From Myxococcales bacterium (GTDB lineage Bacteria > Myxococcota > Polyangia > Polyangiales > Polyangiaceae), in NCBI GenBank assembly GCA_003151595.1, contig PLXW01000060.1, positions 38,583 through 102,582 of the forward strand: a DNA stretch of 64,000 nt, read 5' to 3'. The notes under the pieces are model-generated. The model did not search any database. It was not told where the DNA came from and saw nothing but the letters and a program-made list of their open reading frames with translations. The position numbers and the translations under genes are program-made. Positions 27,809 through 37,308 of this stretch are shown here, one piece after another; the first letter of the stretch is position 1, and each line of letters starts with the position of its first letter.

Positions 27809-28375
27809 TCAGGATTTCTCGAGCGCGGTCACGACGTCTTCGAGCTCGCGCGCCAGCGGGTGATCGCCGAGTCGCGCGCGCACGAGGTTCGCTACGGCGC
27901 GATGGATCCAGTGCTGATCGCTCTTCGGCGCGTTGAAACGCCCCCAAGCCGCGTCGCCGTGCTCTCTCACGTCGCGCAGCGTGCTCATCCCGTTGTGGAG
28001 CGCGTCGGCGGCCTTCAACGCCACCACGTCGAGCGGCGCCTTCGCCAGCGTCGCCAGCTGCTCTTCTTTCCGCACGCGCCACGGCCTGTGCCTGCCGGCG
28101 TCGGTCTTGGTCTCGCTCACCGCGCCCACGAGCTCCGCTACGCGCTCTCCGAACTCCGCGCGCACGTCGTCGAGCGTGACGCTCGTGTCTTCGACGACGT
28201 CGTGGAGCACGCCGGCGATGACCACCGCTTCGTCGAGCCCGTGCTTCAAGAGCAGGATGGCGACGTGCACCGGATGCTGCACGTACGGCACGTCGCCTCC
28301 TTTGCGCACCTGATCGCGATGCGCGCGCGCTGCCACGATGAGCGCGCGATCGAGCGCCTCGGAGTACGCGATCAC
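27809..28375 (-). CDS. HD-domain hydrolase, SpoT/MESH1-like
   Basis: A 188-residue HD phosphohydrolase starting at GTG 28375. It carries the family's landmarks: AHRDQVRKGG, then PYVQHPVHVA, the HD pair in GVLHDVVEDT, an ETK element, and LKAADALHN with the distal metal-binding Asp. This order matches RelA/SpoT hydrolase domains and the single-domain (p)ppGpp hydrolase MESH1, without a synthetase or TGS domain. The likely reaction is removal of pyrophosphate from a nucleotide such as ppGpp, dependent on manganese. The gene is 13 bp downstream of a dienelactone hydrolase gene and probably co-transcribed. Specificity needs experimental proof. Confidence 0.75.
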   Translation of the reverse strand: MIAYSEALDRALIVAARAHRDQVRKGGDVPYVQHPVHVAILLLKHGLDEAVVIAGVLHDVVEDTSVTLDDVRAEFGERVAELVGAVSETKTDAGRHRPWRVRKEEQLATLAKAPLDVVALKAADALHNGMSTLRDVREHGDAAWGRFNAPKSDQHWIHRAVANLVRARLGDHPLARELEDVVTALEKS

Positions 28376-28388
28376 GGCAGTCGCCGCG

Positions 28389-29066
28389 TCACGACAGGTG
28401 CTGCTTCAAGAACGCGAGCGTCCGCTCCCACGCCTTGGTCGCCGCAGCCTCGTGGTACTTCGCGGGATCGGTCGCGCGCATGAAGGCGTGGCCGGCCCCT
28501 TCGTAGACGTAGAGGTCCATCGTCTTTCCCTTCGCCTGCAGGTCCTTCTGAATCTGCCGCGCCTTGTCGGGGCTCGCCCAGTCGTCCTTCTCGGCGAAGT
28601 GCGCCTGGATCGGCGCCGTCACCTTGGAGAGGTCGAGCTTCGAGAGATCCGGCACGCCGTAGAACGGCACGACCGCCGCGAGGCCCGGGACGTTCGCCGC
28701 CGTCGCGAAGGAGAGCGCGCCGCCCAGGCAGAAGCCGAGGACCGCGACCTTGCCGTTCGATCGCGGCTGCTCCTTCAGCCACTGCGCCGCCGCGCCGATC
28801 TCGCCGACCGCGCGACCGAAGTCCAAAGCGTTCATCAGCTTGCCGGCCTCGTCGTCGTTCGTCGCGACCTTGCCGTGATAGAGGTCCGGCGCGAGCGCCA
28901 GGTACCCTTCGCTCGCGAAGCGCTCCACCTTCGCGCGCATCTCGGCGTTGATGCCGTGCCACTCCTGGATGATGACGACGCTGCCGACCTTGCCGCTGCC
29001 GCTCGGCTCGGCGAGCTCTCCCTCGCAGGTCCCCGTCTTCGAGTTGAACTGGATGCGCTTGGTCAT
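28389..29066 (-). CDS. Dienelactone hydrolase family protein
   Basis: A 225-residue alpha/beta hydrolase. The nucleophile elbow is GFCLGG with Cys113, and the acid (Asp in EKDDW) and His (in GAGHAFM) complete the Cys-Asp-His triad of the dienelactone hydrolase family. The usual size is about 230 residues, so the protein is full length. Members hydrolyse dienelactone in aromatic degradation, but many have other ester substrates. No aromatic degradation genes are nearby. It heads a two-gene leftward unit with the HD hydrolase, and its start faces the cupredoxin gene across 70 bp. Confidence 0.88.
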   Translation of the reverse strand: MTKRIQFNSKTGTCEGELAEPSGSGKVGSVVIIQEWHGINAEMRAKVERFASEGYLALAPDLYHGKVATNDDEAGKLMNALDFGRAVGEIGAAAQWLKEQPRSNGKVAVLGFCLGGALSFATAANVPGLAAVVPFYGVPDLSKLDLSKVTAPIQAHFAEKDDWASPDKARQIQKDLQAKGKTMDLYVYEGAGHAFMRATDPAKYHEAAATKAWERTLAFLKQHLS

Positions 29067-29136
29067 CGATCGCTCCTCCGTTTGGTAGACGCGCGCAGGA
29101 TACTCACCGCGCGTCGGAGTGCGCTACCGTCAGAGC

Positions 29137-29541
29137 ATGAACCGACGGAAGCTCCTCGCCGCGGCCTCTCTCCTCGGCCTCATCTGCGCTTGTGCTGTCG
29201 CGTGCAGCAAGAGCGACGCGAACGCCTCGTCGTCGACGACGAGCGGTACGACCACGTCGCCCGAGGTGGCGTCGAAGCCCGGCATCATCAACGTCATCGC
29301 CAACGACAAGGGGTTCATCCCCGGCTCGGTCGACGTGAAGAAGGGGGCCGCCACGCAGCTCGTCTTCATGCGAACGACCGACGACACGTGCGCCAAGCAG
29401 GTGGTGTTCCCGGAGCTGAAGATCACGAAGGACCTCCCGCTGAACGAGAAGGTCGTCTTCGACGTGCCCGTCGCCGACGCGCGGACGCTGACGTTTCAGT
29501 GCGGGATGGGAATGTTCAAGGGGAAGGTCGTCATCCAGTGA
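29137..29541 (+). CDS. Cupredoxin-like lipoprotein
   Basis: A 134-residue lipoprotein. I preferred the ATG at 29137 over 29119 because it starts directly with the MNRRKLL signal peptide; a lipobox-like VACS follows. The mature domain is a small beta barrel of the EfeO-type cupredoxin group (PNDKGF-like opening, then LVFMRTTDDTCAKQV, and a final FQCGMGMFKG with the Cys and Met ligands). It probably binds copper in the periplasm. The first ligand position is not a clear histidine, so metal binding is likely but unproven. It converges on bioA with a 4 bp gap. Confidence 0.75.
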   Translation: MNRRKLLAAASLLGLICACAVACSKSDANASSSTTSGTTTSPEVASKPGIINVIANDKGFIPGSVDVKKGAATQLVFMRTTDDTCAKQVVFPELKITKDLPLNEKVVFDVPVADARTLTFQCGMGMFKGKVVIQ

Positions 29542-29545
29542 GTGG

Positions 29546-30853
29546 TCATCCGGCCGTGGGGCGAACCGCGCGGATGCTCTCTTCGACGATCGCCAAGAGC
29601 GCTTCGAGATCCGCGTCTTCGGTCGTGAGCGGCGGGCAGACGTAGACCGTGTCGCCTAGCGGCCGAAGGTAAGCGCCGCGCGCGCGCGCTTCGTCGTACA
29701 CGCGCCAGCCGGCGCCGCCGAGGTAGCTGCCGCCCGTCTCCAGGTCGGCCGCGCCGATCATGCCGATCGATCGCACGCGCGCGACGCCGGGGATCGTCGC
29801 GATGCGATCGAACGCGCGACGGATGGCGAGTGACTTCCTCGCGACCTGGCCGAGGACGTCTTCGTCGCGGTAGATGGCGAGGACTTCGCGCGCGAGCGCG
29901 GCGCCGAGCGGGTGACCGCAGAACGTGTGGCCGTAGTAGAGCGCGCGATCCTTCGAGCCGCGGAATGCGTCGAAGATCCGCTCGGTGGCGAGCGTCGCGG
30001 CCATGGGGAGGATCGAGGCGAAAACCTTCCCCACGCACATCAGGTCGGGCGCGATGCCGGCGTGCTCGCAGGCCCACATCGGTCCGGTGCGCCCGTAGCC
30101 GGTGAACACTTCGTCGACGATGAGGAGCACGTCGTGGCGATCGCACAGGCCGCGCAGCTCGCGGAGGTAGGTCGGGTCGTAGATGCGCATGCCCGAGGCG
30201 CCCTGCACGATCGGCTCGACGACGACGCCCGCGATCTCGTTCGCCCCTTCGCGCACCATCCGCGCGATGGCGTCGAACGCGCGCGCGTAGCCGTCGCGTT
30301 CGGGGAACGGAGCGTGGGCGCACTCGAAGAGCACGCCCGCGAACGGGCGACGAAAGACCTCGATCCCGCCGAGGCTCGCGGCGCCGATGGTGTCTCCGTG
30401 GAACGCGCCGTCGAGCGCGACGAAGCGCGTCTTCTTCGGCGCGCCCAGCTGGCGCCACGCCTGCACCGCCATCTTCACCGCGACCTCGATCGACCCCGAG
30501 CCGTTGTCCGTGAAGAACACGCGCGACAAGCCAGCGGGCGCGATCGCGCACAGCTCCTCGGCCAGGCGGGCGGCCGGCTCGTGCGCGATCCCGGCGAGCG
30601 CGCAATGCGCCAGCGCCTGCGCCTGCTCGGCGAGCACGCGAAGAAGGCGCGGGTGACCATGACCCAGAGCCGCGACCCACCACGAGCTCGTTCCGTCGAT
30701 GTACCTACGCCCGTCGATGTCCTCGAGCCACGAGCCGCGCGCCTTGGCCACGACGATCGGATCGCCGCCGTCGATCCACTCGTCCATCGGCGTGTACGGG
30801 TGCCAGACGTGACGCTTGTCGAGCCGGACGATCTCGTCGCGCTTCTCGGTCAT
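29546..30853 (-). CDS. bioA: Adenosylmethionine-8-amino-7-oxononanoate aminotransferase
   Basis: A 435-residue class III PLP aminotransferase. It converts 8-amino-7-oxononanoate to 7,8-diaminononanoate with S-adenosylmethionine as amino donor in biotin synthesis. The N-terminal HVWHPYTPM and the SSWWVAALGHGHP segment are diagnostic for BioA, and the PLP-binding Lys276 lies in CVGKVFAS, close to its E. coli position. IVDEVFTGYGRTG is also conserved. Length is typical. The start is 4 bp after the stop of a membrane histidine kinase gene, so they are co-transcribed. Other bio genes are not in the window. Confidence 0.95.
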   Translation of the reverse strand: MTEKRDEIVRLDKRHVWHPYTPMDEWIDGGDPIVVAKARGSWLEDIDGRRYIDGTSSWWVAALGHGHPRLLRVLAEQAQALAHCALAGIAHEPAARLAEELCAIAPAGLSRVFFTDNGSGSIEVAVKMAVQAWRQLGAPKKTRFVALDGAFHGDTIGAASLGGIEVFRRPFAGVLFECAHAPFPERDGYARAFDAIARMVREGANEIAGVVVEPIVQGASGMRIYDPTYLRELRGLCDRHDVLLIVDEVFTGYGRTGPMWACEHAGIAPDLMCVGKVFASILPMAATLATERIFDAFRGSKDRALYYGHTFCGHPLGAALAREVLAIYRDEDVLGQVARKSLAIRRAFDRIATIPGVARVRSIGMIGAADLETGGSYLGGAGWRVYDEARARGAYLRPLGDTVYVCPPLTTEDADLEALLAIVEESIRAVRPTAG

Positions 30854-30857
30854 CGCT

Positions 30858-32408
30858 TCACGTGTCGCCCGACGCCTTGGCGTCTTCTTCCGCGGCCGGC
30901 GGCGGCGGCCTCACGCTCGGCGTCGAGCCGCGCTGTCGCGTGCCCGGCACGCGCGATCGCGGGGGAGGCTCGCTCTGGGAGCCGAACGGCAAGAACACGG
31001 TCGCCGTCGTCCCTTCGCCCGCGCGACTCTCGATCAGCAGGTGGCCGCCGTGCGCATCGACGATGCGATCGACGATCGCCAGGCCGAGCCCGGTGCCGCT
31101 CGGTCGCGTGGTGAAGAACGGATCGCGCGCGCGCGATCGCACGATGGTGTCCATCCCCTCGCCGGTGTCGATGATGTCGACGCCGAGCCCCTCGGTCCCT
31201 TCGTGTTGCATCGGGCGCACGCGCAAGGTGAGCAAGCCACCGTAGTGCATCGCCTGGCAGGCGTTGTCGATCAGGTTCTCGAACACCTGACGAAGGAGGT
31301 TCGCGTCGCCCCACAGCCGGAGATCGGGCGCGTCGACCTTGAAATCGACCTGGAGCGACTTCCGGTTCTCGACGATCTTGAGGCCGCGCTCGATCAAGTC
31401 GCGCAGCGAGATGCTCTGGCGCTGCACGTTCACCGGCCGCGCGTAGCGGAGCAGATCGGAGACGAGACGATTCAAGCGAGTCGTCTCTTCTTCCAGGATG
31501 GTGAGGAGGGTCACCTGATCGTCGCGCGTAAGCGTCGGCTTGCGGAGGCCGGCGACGGCGTTGGCGATGATCGCCAGCGGATTGCGGACCTCGTGTGCGA
31601 TGACGGCGGCCAGCTCGCCGACGACCGCCAGCTGCTCTTTGCGCCCCAGCTCTTCTTGCGCCGCGGCGAGCTCGGCCATCGACTTTCGGAGCTCGCGCGT
31701 TCGTGCGCGCAGCTCCGCGCCGCGCTTGGTCGACTCGCGCGCGGCGGTCACGTACCGCGACAGGAGCGTGCTCGCCGATCCGGCCACGATCCCCAGGAAG
31801 CCGACCGCGGAGAGATACGTCGTCGCGAACAGCCCGGCGGCGAAGCCCGCGTCGTTGAGGAGCGTCGCGATCAAGATCGTGTCCCCCACGACGAGCGCCA
31901 GGGCTTCGCGGCGCCCGCCGAGGTACGCCCGCGCGAACAGCGTCAACGCCACGCCGGCCGCGCCCAGCCCCACGCCGTAGAGCGACAGGCCGAGCACGCC
32001 GAGCGGCGCGAACTTCGGCGGTACGCTGGTCGCGGCCATCGCCGCCACGTCGTGCAGAAGCCCGCGCGCGTTCAGCAGCTCGTAGACGACGGCGACGCCG
32101 TACGTCGCCACGAGCCACGTCTTCTTCGCCGGAACCGCCGCGTATTCCACCGCGAAGTGGCAGAGCAGCGCGAACGCCGCGATGAGCGCGACGTACGCCA
32201 GCCGCGACATCGCCAGCACCTCGGAGACGCTCGCGCCGTGCGTCTCGGCCACCCGCGAGGCCGCGAGGAACGCGACCGCGCCGCAGGCCGCGGCGAGCAC
32301 ACCGAACTCCGGCTCTTGCGGGCGGCGCAATCGCGCCGCGAGAAAGAGGACCGCGAATGCCGCATGAATGGCGATCGCGGCCCTGACGACGCCGGTGACG
32401 AGATCCAC
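30858..32408 (-). CDS. Membrane histidine kinase with seven-helix-type sensor
   Basis: A 516-residue sensor kinase. Residues 1-215 contain six to seven hydrophobic helices with short loops. A coiled coil (about 220-258, with RARTRELRKS) links them to a HisKA domain with His272 in VIAHEVRNPLA. The ATPase domain carries an N-box (ENLIDNACQA), DTGEGMD, FFTTRPSGTGLGL and a terminal strand. The C-terminal 50 residues are Pro/Arg-rich. No receiver domain or cognate regulator is adjacent; instead bioA follows after 4 bp. The integral sensor suggests it detects a membrane-associated or lipophilic signal. Confidence 0.9.
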   Translation of the reverse strand: MDLVTGVVRAAIAIHAAFAVLFLAARLRRPQEPEFGVLAAACGAVAFLAASRVAETHGASVSEVLAMSRLAYVALIAAFALLCHFAVEYAAVPAKKTWLVATYGVAVVYELLNARGLLHDVAAMAATSVPPKFAPLGVLGLSLYGVGLGAAGVALTLFARAYLGGRREALALVVGDTILIATLLNDAGFAAGLFATTYLSAVGFLGIVAGSASTLLSRYVTAARESTKRGAELRARTRELRKSMAELAAAQEELGRKEQLAVVGELAAVIAHEVRNPLAIIANAVAGLRKPTLTRDDQVTLLTILEEETTRLNRLVSDLLRYARPVNVQRQSISLRDLIERGLKIVENRKSLQVDFKVDAPDLRLWGDANLLRQVFENLIDNACQAMHYGGLLTLRVRPMQHEGTEGLGVDIIDTGEGMDTIVRSRARDPFFTTRPSGTGLGLAIVDRIVDAHGGHLLIESRAGEGTTATVFLPFGSQSEPPPRSRVPGTRQRGSTPSVRPPPPAAEEDAKASGDT

Positions 32409-32483
32409 GGCTCCTATTGAAATACCACGTCGAGGCTCTCGTGGCTCAAGGCGTCGCCCTCGCGGCTAGACGTGAACTTCGGC

Positions 32484-33482
32484 TTACTTCGACGGGGCGG
32501 CGGAGGGGGCAGGCGCGGCTGACGAGGCGGCAGGGGGCGAGGCGGCGGGGGGCGTTCCCATGTTCATCCCCGGCATCGCATCGGCCTGCGCCTCGTGGTT
32601 GATCTTGATCTTCCGCGTCGTCGAGTTCCACGCGCCGCCGACGGCGTTGCCGTCCTTGTCGAGCAGATCGAGCTTCACGGTGTACTCGCCGTCCTGCAGG
32701 TTATCGAGGTAGTACGGCGTCCCGAACTTCGTCGCGTTCGCCGTGAGCTTGTCGGCGATGCCGGGGCCGGTGACCGCGATGGCGACGTGGTCTTTCCCGT
32801 CGGCGAGCGTGTCGTTCACCAGCTGGAAGTCGATGAGGACGTGGTTCGCCATGTCGCCGTTGTAGTCACCCTTCGGGCGGCTGTAGACAAGCATCGGCTT
32901 TTTGAGGTCGACCGTCGCGGTCCCCTTCTTGGCGCCGACCCAGAACTCGGAGACGACGAGCGACCCCTTGGTCTTCACCGACTCGTGGTTCGCGCGGCTC
33001 GGGAAGCTGACGAGCACGTGCTGCCCTTCGTCGAGCGTGCCGCCGCCGAGGAGCTCGGAGAGCTTCAGCGGTGCCTTCGGATCGAAGATCGCCTTGTACG
33101 GTTTGTTGTCGAGGATCAGGTGGACATGCGAGCTCCCCTTCGCCGTCTGCCACCCCTTCACGTCGATCTTCACCGCAGTGTCGGCGACCTTGTCGCTCTT
33201 GATGACGGCGTCCTTCGCCGGCGAAACGATCTTCACCGTCGGCGTCGGCGCGGCGGGATCGGGGCTCGGTGTTCCTTCCTGCAGCGTGACCGCAGGGGCC
33301 GGCGCGGCGGGCGCGGCGGCATCGACGTCGGTCGTCGTCGTGGCGACGGGGGCGGGGAGCGACGACGGAGCCGGAGGCGGCGGCGGAGGCGGCGGCGGAA
33401 GGTTGTTGGTCTCGCCACCGCAGGCCGCGAGCAAGACGAGGAGCGCCGAGGGGGCGAGCAAGAGGGAGGAAGTGCGTTTCAT
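32484..33482 (-). CDS. Lipoprotein with poly-proline linker, unknown function
   Basis: A 332-residue lipoprotein: signal peptide with lipobox LAAC (Cys21), a run of nine prolines followed by an Ala/Pro/Thr linker to about residue 80, then a beta-rich domain. The segment SSHVHLILDNKPYKAIFD recalls short periplasmic domains with an HVH strand (DUF4399-like), but this is a resemblance only. The C-terminus ends with PGMNMG and a Pro/Ala/Ser tail, where Met clusters could bind copper. The gene stands alone. The region to the divergent ferredoxin gene is about 140 bp and must contain both promoters. Confidence 0.65.
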   Translation of the reverse strand: MKRTSSLLLAPSALLVLLAACGGETNNLPPPPPPPPPAPSSLPAPVATTTTDVDAAAPAAPAPAVTLQEGTPSPDPAAPTPTVKIVSPAKDAVIKSDKVADTAVKIDVKGWQTAKGSSHVHLILDNKPYKAIFDPKAPLKLSELLGGGTLDEGQHVLVSFPSRANHESVKTKGSLVVSEFWVGAKKGTATVDLKKPMLVYSRPKGDYNGDMANHVLIDFQLVNDTLADGKDHVAIAVTGPGIADKLTANATKFGTPYYLDNLQDGEYTVKLDLLDKDGNAVGGAWNSTTRKIKINHEAQADAMPGMNMGTPPAASPPAASSAAPAPSAAPSK

Positions 33483-33621
33483 GGCGCGCGAGAATGGGGC
33501 TCGAAAGGCGCGCGGGCAAGCGCGTTCGTACGGATTTGCGGCTCTGCCGCGCGCGCGTCAGGCGTCCGGGGGCGCCCGGACATTGACTTGGAGCCTCTTC
33601 CGTCGGATTCGGTAGATCGAG

Positions 33622-33969
33622 ATGCCTCATCGAAAGCGCTACCTCTTCGTTTGCACCAACCGCCGCGACGACGACAACCCGAAGGGCTCGTGCGCGCAGA
33701 AGGGTTCCGAGGAGGTCGCCAAGCGGCTCAAGGAGGCGATCAAGACGAAGGGGCTCGCGCTCGAGATCCGCGCGTGCACTACCAGCTGCCTCGACCTGTG
33801 CGAGAGCGGCATCGCCGTCGTCCAGGAGCCGAACCACGTGGCCTATGGCGGCGTTACACTCGACGACGTCGACGCCATCGCCGAGGCGTGCGGGCGCGGA
33901 GCGGTGGTCGAAAGACTCGTGGTGCATGGCGGCCAGGCGAACGGGAACGGGAACGGGAAGGAGACCTGA
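33622..33969 (+). CDS. Thioredoxin-fold [2Fe-2S] ferredoxin
   Basis: A 115-residue protein of the thioredoxin-like ferredoxin group. The cluster ligands are visible as Cys11-x12-Cys24 and Cys56-x3-Cys60 (CTN... GSC; TSCLDLCESG), the classic spacing. It transfers single electrons; partners are not indicated. The 3' end carries three perfect copies of GAACGG (33939-33956), encoding an Asn-Gly repeat. The downstream gene's ribosome binding site (GGAAGGAG) overlaps the end of this gene, and the next start is 3 bp away, so the three genes 33622-35021 form one operon. Confidence 0.88.
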   Translation: MPHRKRYLFVCTNRRDDDNPKGSCAQKGSEEVAKRLKEAIKTKGLALEIRACTTSCLDLCESGIAVVQEPNHVAYGGVTLDDVDAIAEACGRGAVVERLVVHGGQANGNGNGKET

Positions 33970-33972
33970 AGC

Positions 33973-34464
33973 ATGGGCGCGCTCGATGCGATAATCTCAC
34001 CGACGAAGATGAACCTCGGCTTCAGCTTCGAAGAGACGATGAGCGGGACGTACCACCTGCTCGCGTCGCCGCTCGTCGAGCGCACCATCGCGTTCTCGAT
34101 CGGCGCGCGCGTGAAGGGCATTCGCCAGTTCTTGAAGGACAAGAACGCGCGCATCGAAGGGGACGTCGACATCGAAGGGTTCGCCGACAAGCGACCGCTC
34201 ACCGGCACGCTCGGCCTGAAGCTCCTCGACGAGCGTCGCCTCGTCTACGACTTCATGTTCCGCGCGAACGACGGCCACGACTACCGCTTCCACGGCCAGA
34301 AGGACGTCACCGTGGTCGGCCTCCACGACACGATGACGACGCTCCCGGCGAGCCTCTACGACACCACCGGGCGCGAGATCGGTCGCGCCGTCCTGCGCTT
34401 CGACATGCAGAGGCATCTGCGTTCGTTCCTGCGCTCGTGGCGCCTTCGGTACGGCACCGACTGA
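33973..34464 (+). CDS. Small conserved hypothetical protein
   Basis: A 163-residue soluble protein. It begins with a segment (FSFEETMSGTYH) like the one found at the ends of some bacterial GMC/cholesterol-oxidase-type proteins, followed by an antiparallel beta sandwich (IEGDVDIEGFADKRPLTG, LVYDFMFRANDGHDYRFHG). No catalytic motif is visible. A lipid or cofactor binding role is a guess. Operon context is a [2Fe-2S] ferredoxin upstream and an isochorismatase-type hydrolase downstream, with start/stop overlap (TGATG) to the latter. Confidence 0.6.
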   Translation: MGALDAIISPTKMNLGFSFEETMSGTYHLLASPLVERTIAFSIGARVKGIRQFLKDKNARIEGDVDIEGFADKRPLTGTLGLKLLDERRLVYDFMFRANDGHDYRFHGQKDVTVVGLHDTMTTLPASLYDTTGREIGRAVLRFDMQRHLRSFLRSWRLRYGTD

Positions 34465-35021
34465 TGGATCGATTGACCAGCGCGCACACGGCGCTCCTCG
34501 TCGTCGACGTGCAAGAGAAGCTCGCCGCGGCGATGCAACCGGCGCGCATGGATACGCTCACGCGCAACGCGGGGATCCTGATCGACGCGGCGGCGATCTT
34601 GGGCGTGCGCGTCTTCGCGACCGAGCAGTACCCGAAGGGGCTCGGGCAGACGGTGGCGCCGCTCGCGGACAAGCTTCGCGCGGCCGGCGTCACGGCGATG
34701 CCGAAGATGACGTTCGACGCCTGCGGCGATCCCGCGGTCGCGCGCGCGCTGGCGGCGATGGCTCCGCGCGCGATCGTGATCGTCGGGATGGAGACGCACG
34801 TGTGCGTGTTTCAGACGGCGCGCGAGCTGTTTCGCCGCGGTGTCGAGGTGCACGTCGTGGCCGACGCAGTGGCGTCACGCCTGGAAGAGAGCCGCGCGAC
34901 GGGGCTCTCGTTGTGCGAGCGCGCGGGAGCGTTCGTCACGACGACGGAGAGCGTGGTGTTCGATTGGCTCGAGCGCGCGGGGACCGACGCCTTCAAGGCG
35001 GTATCGAAGCTGGTGAAGTGA
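34464..35021 (+). CDS. Isochorismatase-family cysteine hydrolase
   Basis: A 185-residue hydrolase whose ATG overlaps the preceding stop codon (TGATG). Catalytic residues are visible: Asp15 (VVDVQEK), Lys81 (MPKMTFDAC) and nucleophile Cys114 (GMETHVCVFQTA). This is the YcaC/nicotinamidase-like triad. The length fits the short YcaC-type branch, which differs from true isochorismatases and from nicotinamidases with their metal site. The substrate is unknown. The 3' end overlaps the convergent gene by 29 bp. Confidence 0.85.
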   Translation: MDRLTSAHTALLVVDVQEKLAAAMQPARMDTLTRNAGILIDAAAILGVRVFATEQYPKGLGQTVAPLADKLRAAGVTAMPKMTFDACGDPAVARALAAMAPRAIVIVGMETHVCVFQTARELFRRGVEVHVVADAVASRLEESRATGLSLCERAGAFVTTTESVVFDWLERAGTDAFKAVSKLVK

Positions 35022-35586
35022 CCCGCAGGCGCACTTCGAACCGCGCACCGCCGGGCCGTCGCTCGAACGTCACGCGCGAGTGGTTCTTCTTCGCGACCTT
35101 CAAGACCGCGTCCAACCCCGACGCGATCGCGTCGAGCTCGAAGTCAGGGACGTCGGGCCAGTCGGTGAGCACCACCTCGACGACGTCGCTCCCCACGAGC
35201 GCCGCGCGCATCGAGCCGCGGTCGAAGCTCTTGCCGTAGATCGCCGTCGCCCGCTTCACGATCGCCTCGATCGACGTGAGGCGCAGGAAGAACCTCCACA
35301 CCGTGGTGAGCGTGCGCTCGATGCCGACGCGGACGATCGTGCGATGCCACGCCTTCACGTCCTGACCGATCTCGTCGGCGATGACCTGGTGGATGGCGAA
35401 CGCCGTCGTGAGCTTGCACCACGCCATCGGGAGGAGCTCGTCGAGCTCGGCGCGATGCTCGGGGGCGAGGTGAGTCAAGGCGCGCGCGACCACGTCGGTG
35501 CCGACGATCTCTTTCGCGAGCTCGACCTGATCGAGGACGATCACGCCGGACACGTGGCCCGGTCCTGTCCCTGATTCGATCGCCAT
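34993..35586 (-). CDS. Conserved hypothetical protein
   Basis: A 197-residue cytoplasmic protein starting at the ATG at 35586 (the frame opens at 35607). The first half is helical (VELAKEIVG, LDELLPMAW, KAWHRTIVRVGIERTL) and the second is strand-rich with a terminal RVTFERRPGGARFEV. It superficially resembles the approximately 200-residue myxobacterial proteins of the DUF2378/TIGR02265 type (VVARAL..HL near the start, RLTSIEAIVKRATAIYGKSFDRGSM in the middle). Role unknown. It is convergent with and slightly overlaps the hydrolase gene, and divergent from the sigma54 regulator gene, 70 bp away. Confidence 0.55.
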   Translation of the reverse strand: MAIESGTGPGHVSGVIVLDQVELAKEIVGTDVVARALTHLAPEHRAELDELLPMAWCKLTTAFAIHQVIADEIGQDVKAWHRTIVRVGIERTLTTVWRFFLRLTSIEAIVKRATAIYGKSFDRGSMRAALVGSDVVEVVLTDWPDVPDFELDAIASGLDAVLKVAKKNHSRVTFERRPGGARFEVRLRVTSPASIPP

Positions 35587-35656
35587 CGCCGGCGATCGTA
35601 CGCGCACCAGCGGGCGTTCGTCGTCGCGCGCGGGAATACAGGTCGATCCTGCGCGT

Positions 35657-37141
<1,485 letters not shown>

Positions 37142-37153
37142 CACTTTGTCGCA

Positions 37154-37173
37154 CGCGCCCGAGCCTGGGCGCG
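37154..37173. repeat. Inverted repeat downstream of the sigma54 regulator
   Basis: CGCGCCC at 37154-37160 pairs with GGGCGCG at 37167-37173 across a 6-base spacer. It lies 12 bp after the regulator's stop and about 75 bp upstream of the sigma54-like element. It could be a weak terminator (no T tract follows) or an enhancer site for the regulator. Confidence 0.35.
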
Positions 37174-37245
37174 GGCGTCGCCAAGCTGTCGAAGCGGCTC
37201 GCGTCCGGATCGCGTGAAACAAGCTGAAAAACGCGCGAATCCGCG

Positions 37246-37261
37246 TGGCATGCGGCTCGCT
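37246..37261 (+). promoter_or_regulatory. Sigma54-like -24/-12 promoter before gspC
   Basis: TGGCATG-CGGC-TCGCT matches the consensus TGGCACG-N4-TTGCW at 10 of 12 defined positions, with the invariant GG-N10-GC spacing (GG 37247-37248, GC 37259-37260). It lies 48 bp before the gspC start, directly after a gene for a sigma54-dependent activator. The deviations are T for C in the -24 box and C for T in the -12 box. Confidence 0.55.
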
Positions 37262-37308
37262 AATCGAGACGATCGGCCCCGCGTTCGTGCGTGGCCCGAG
37301 GTCATGAG

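Noticed and set aside
32595..34463. Long plus-strand frame leading into the isochorismatase-type hydrolase
   Set aside because: The upstream part runs antisense to a lipoprotein gene and across two other genes and is Arg-rich. The true start is the ATG at 34464, which overlaps the preceding stop.
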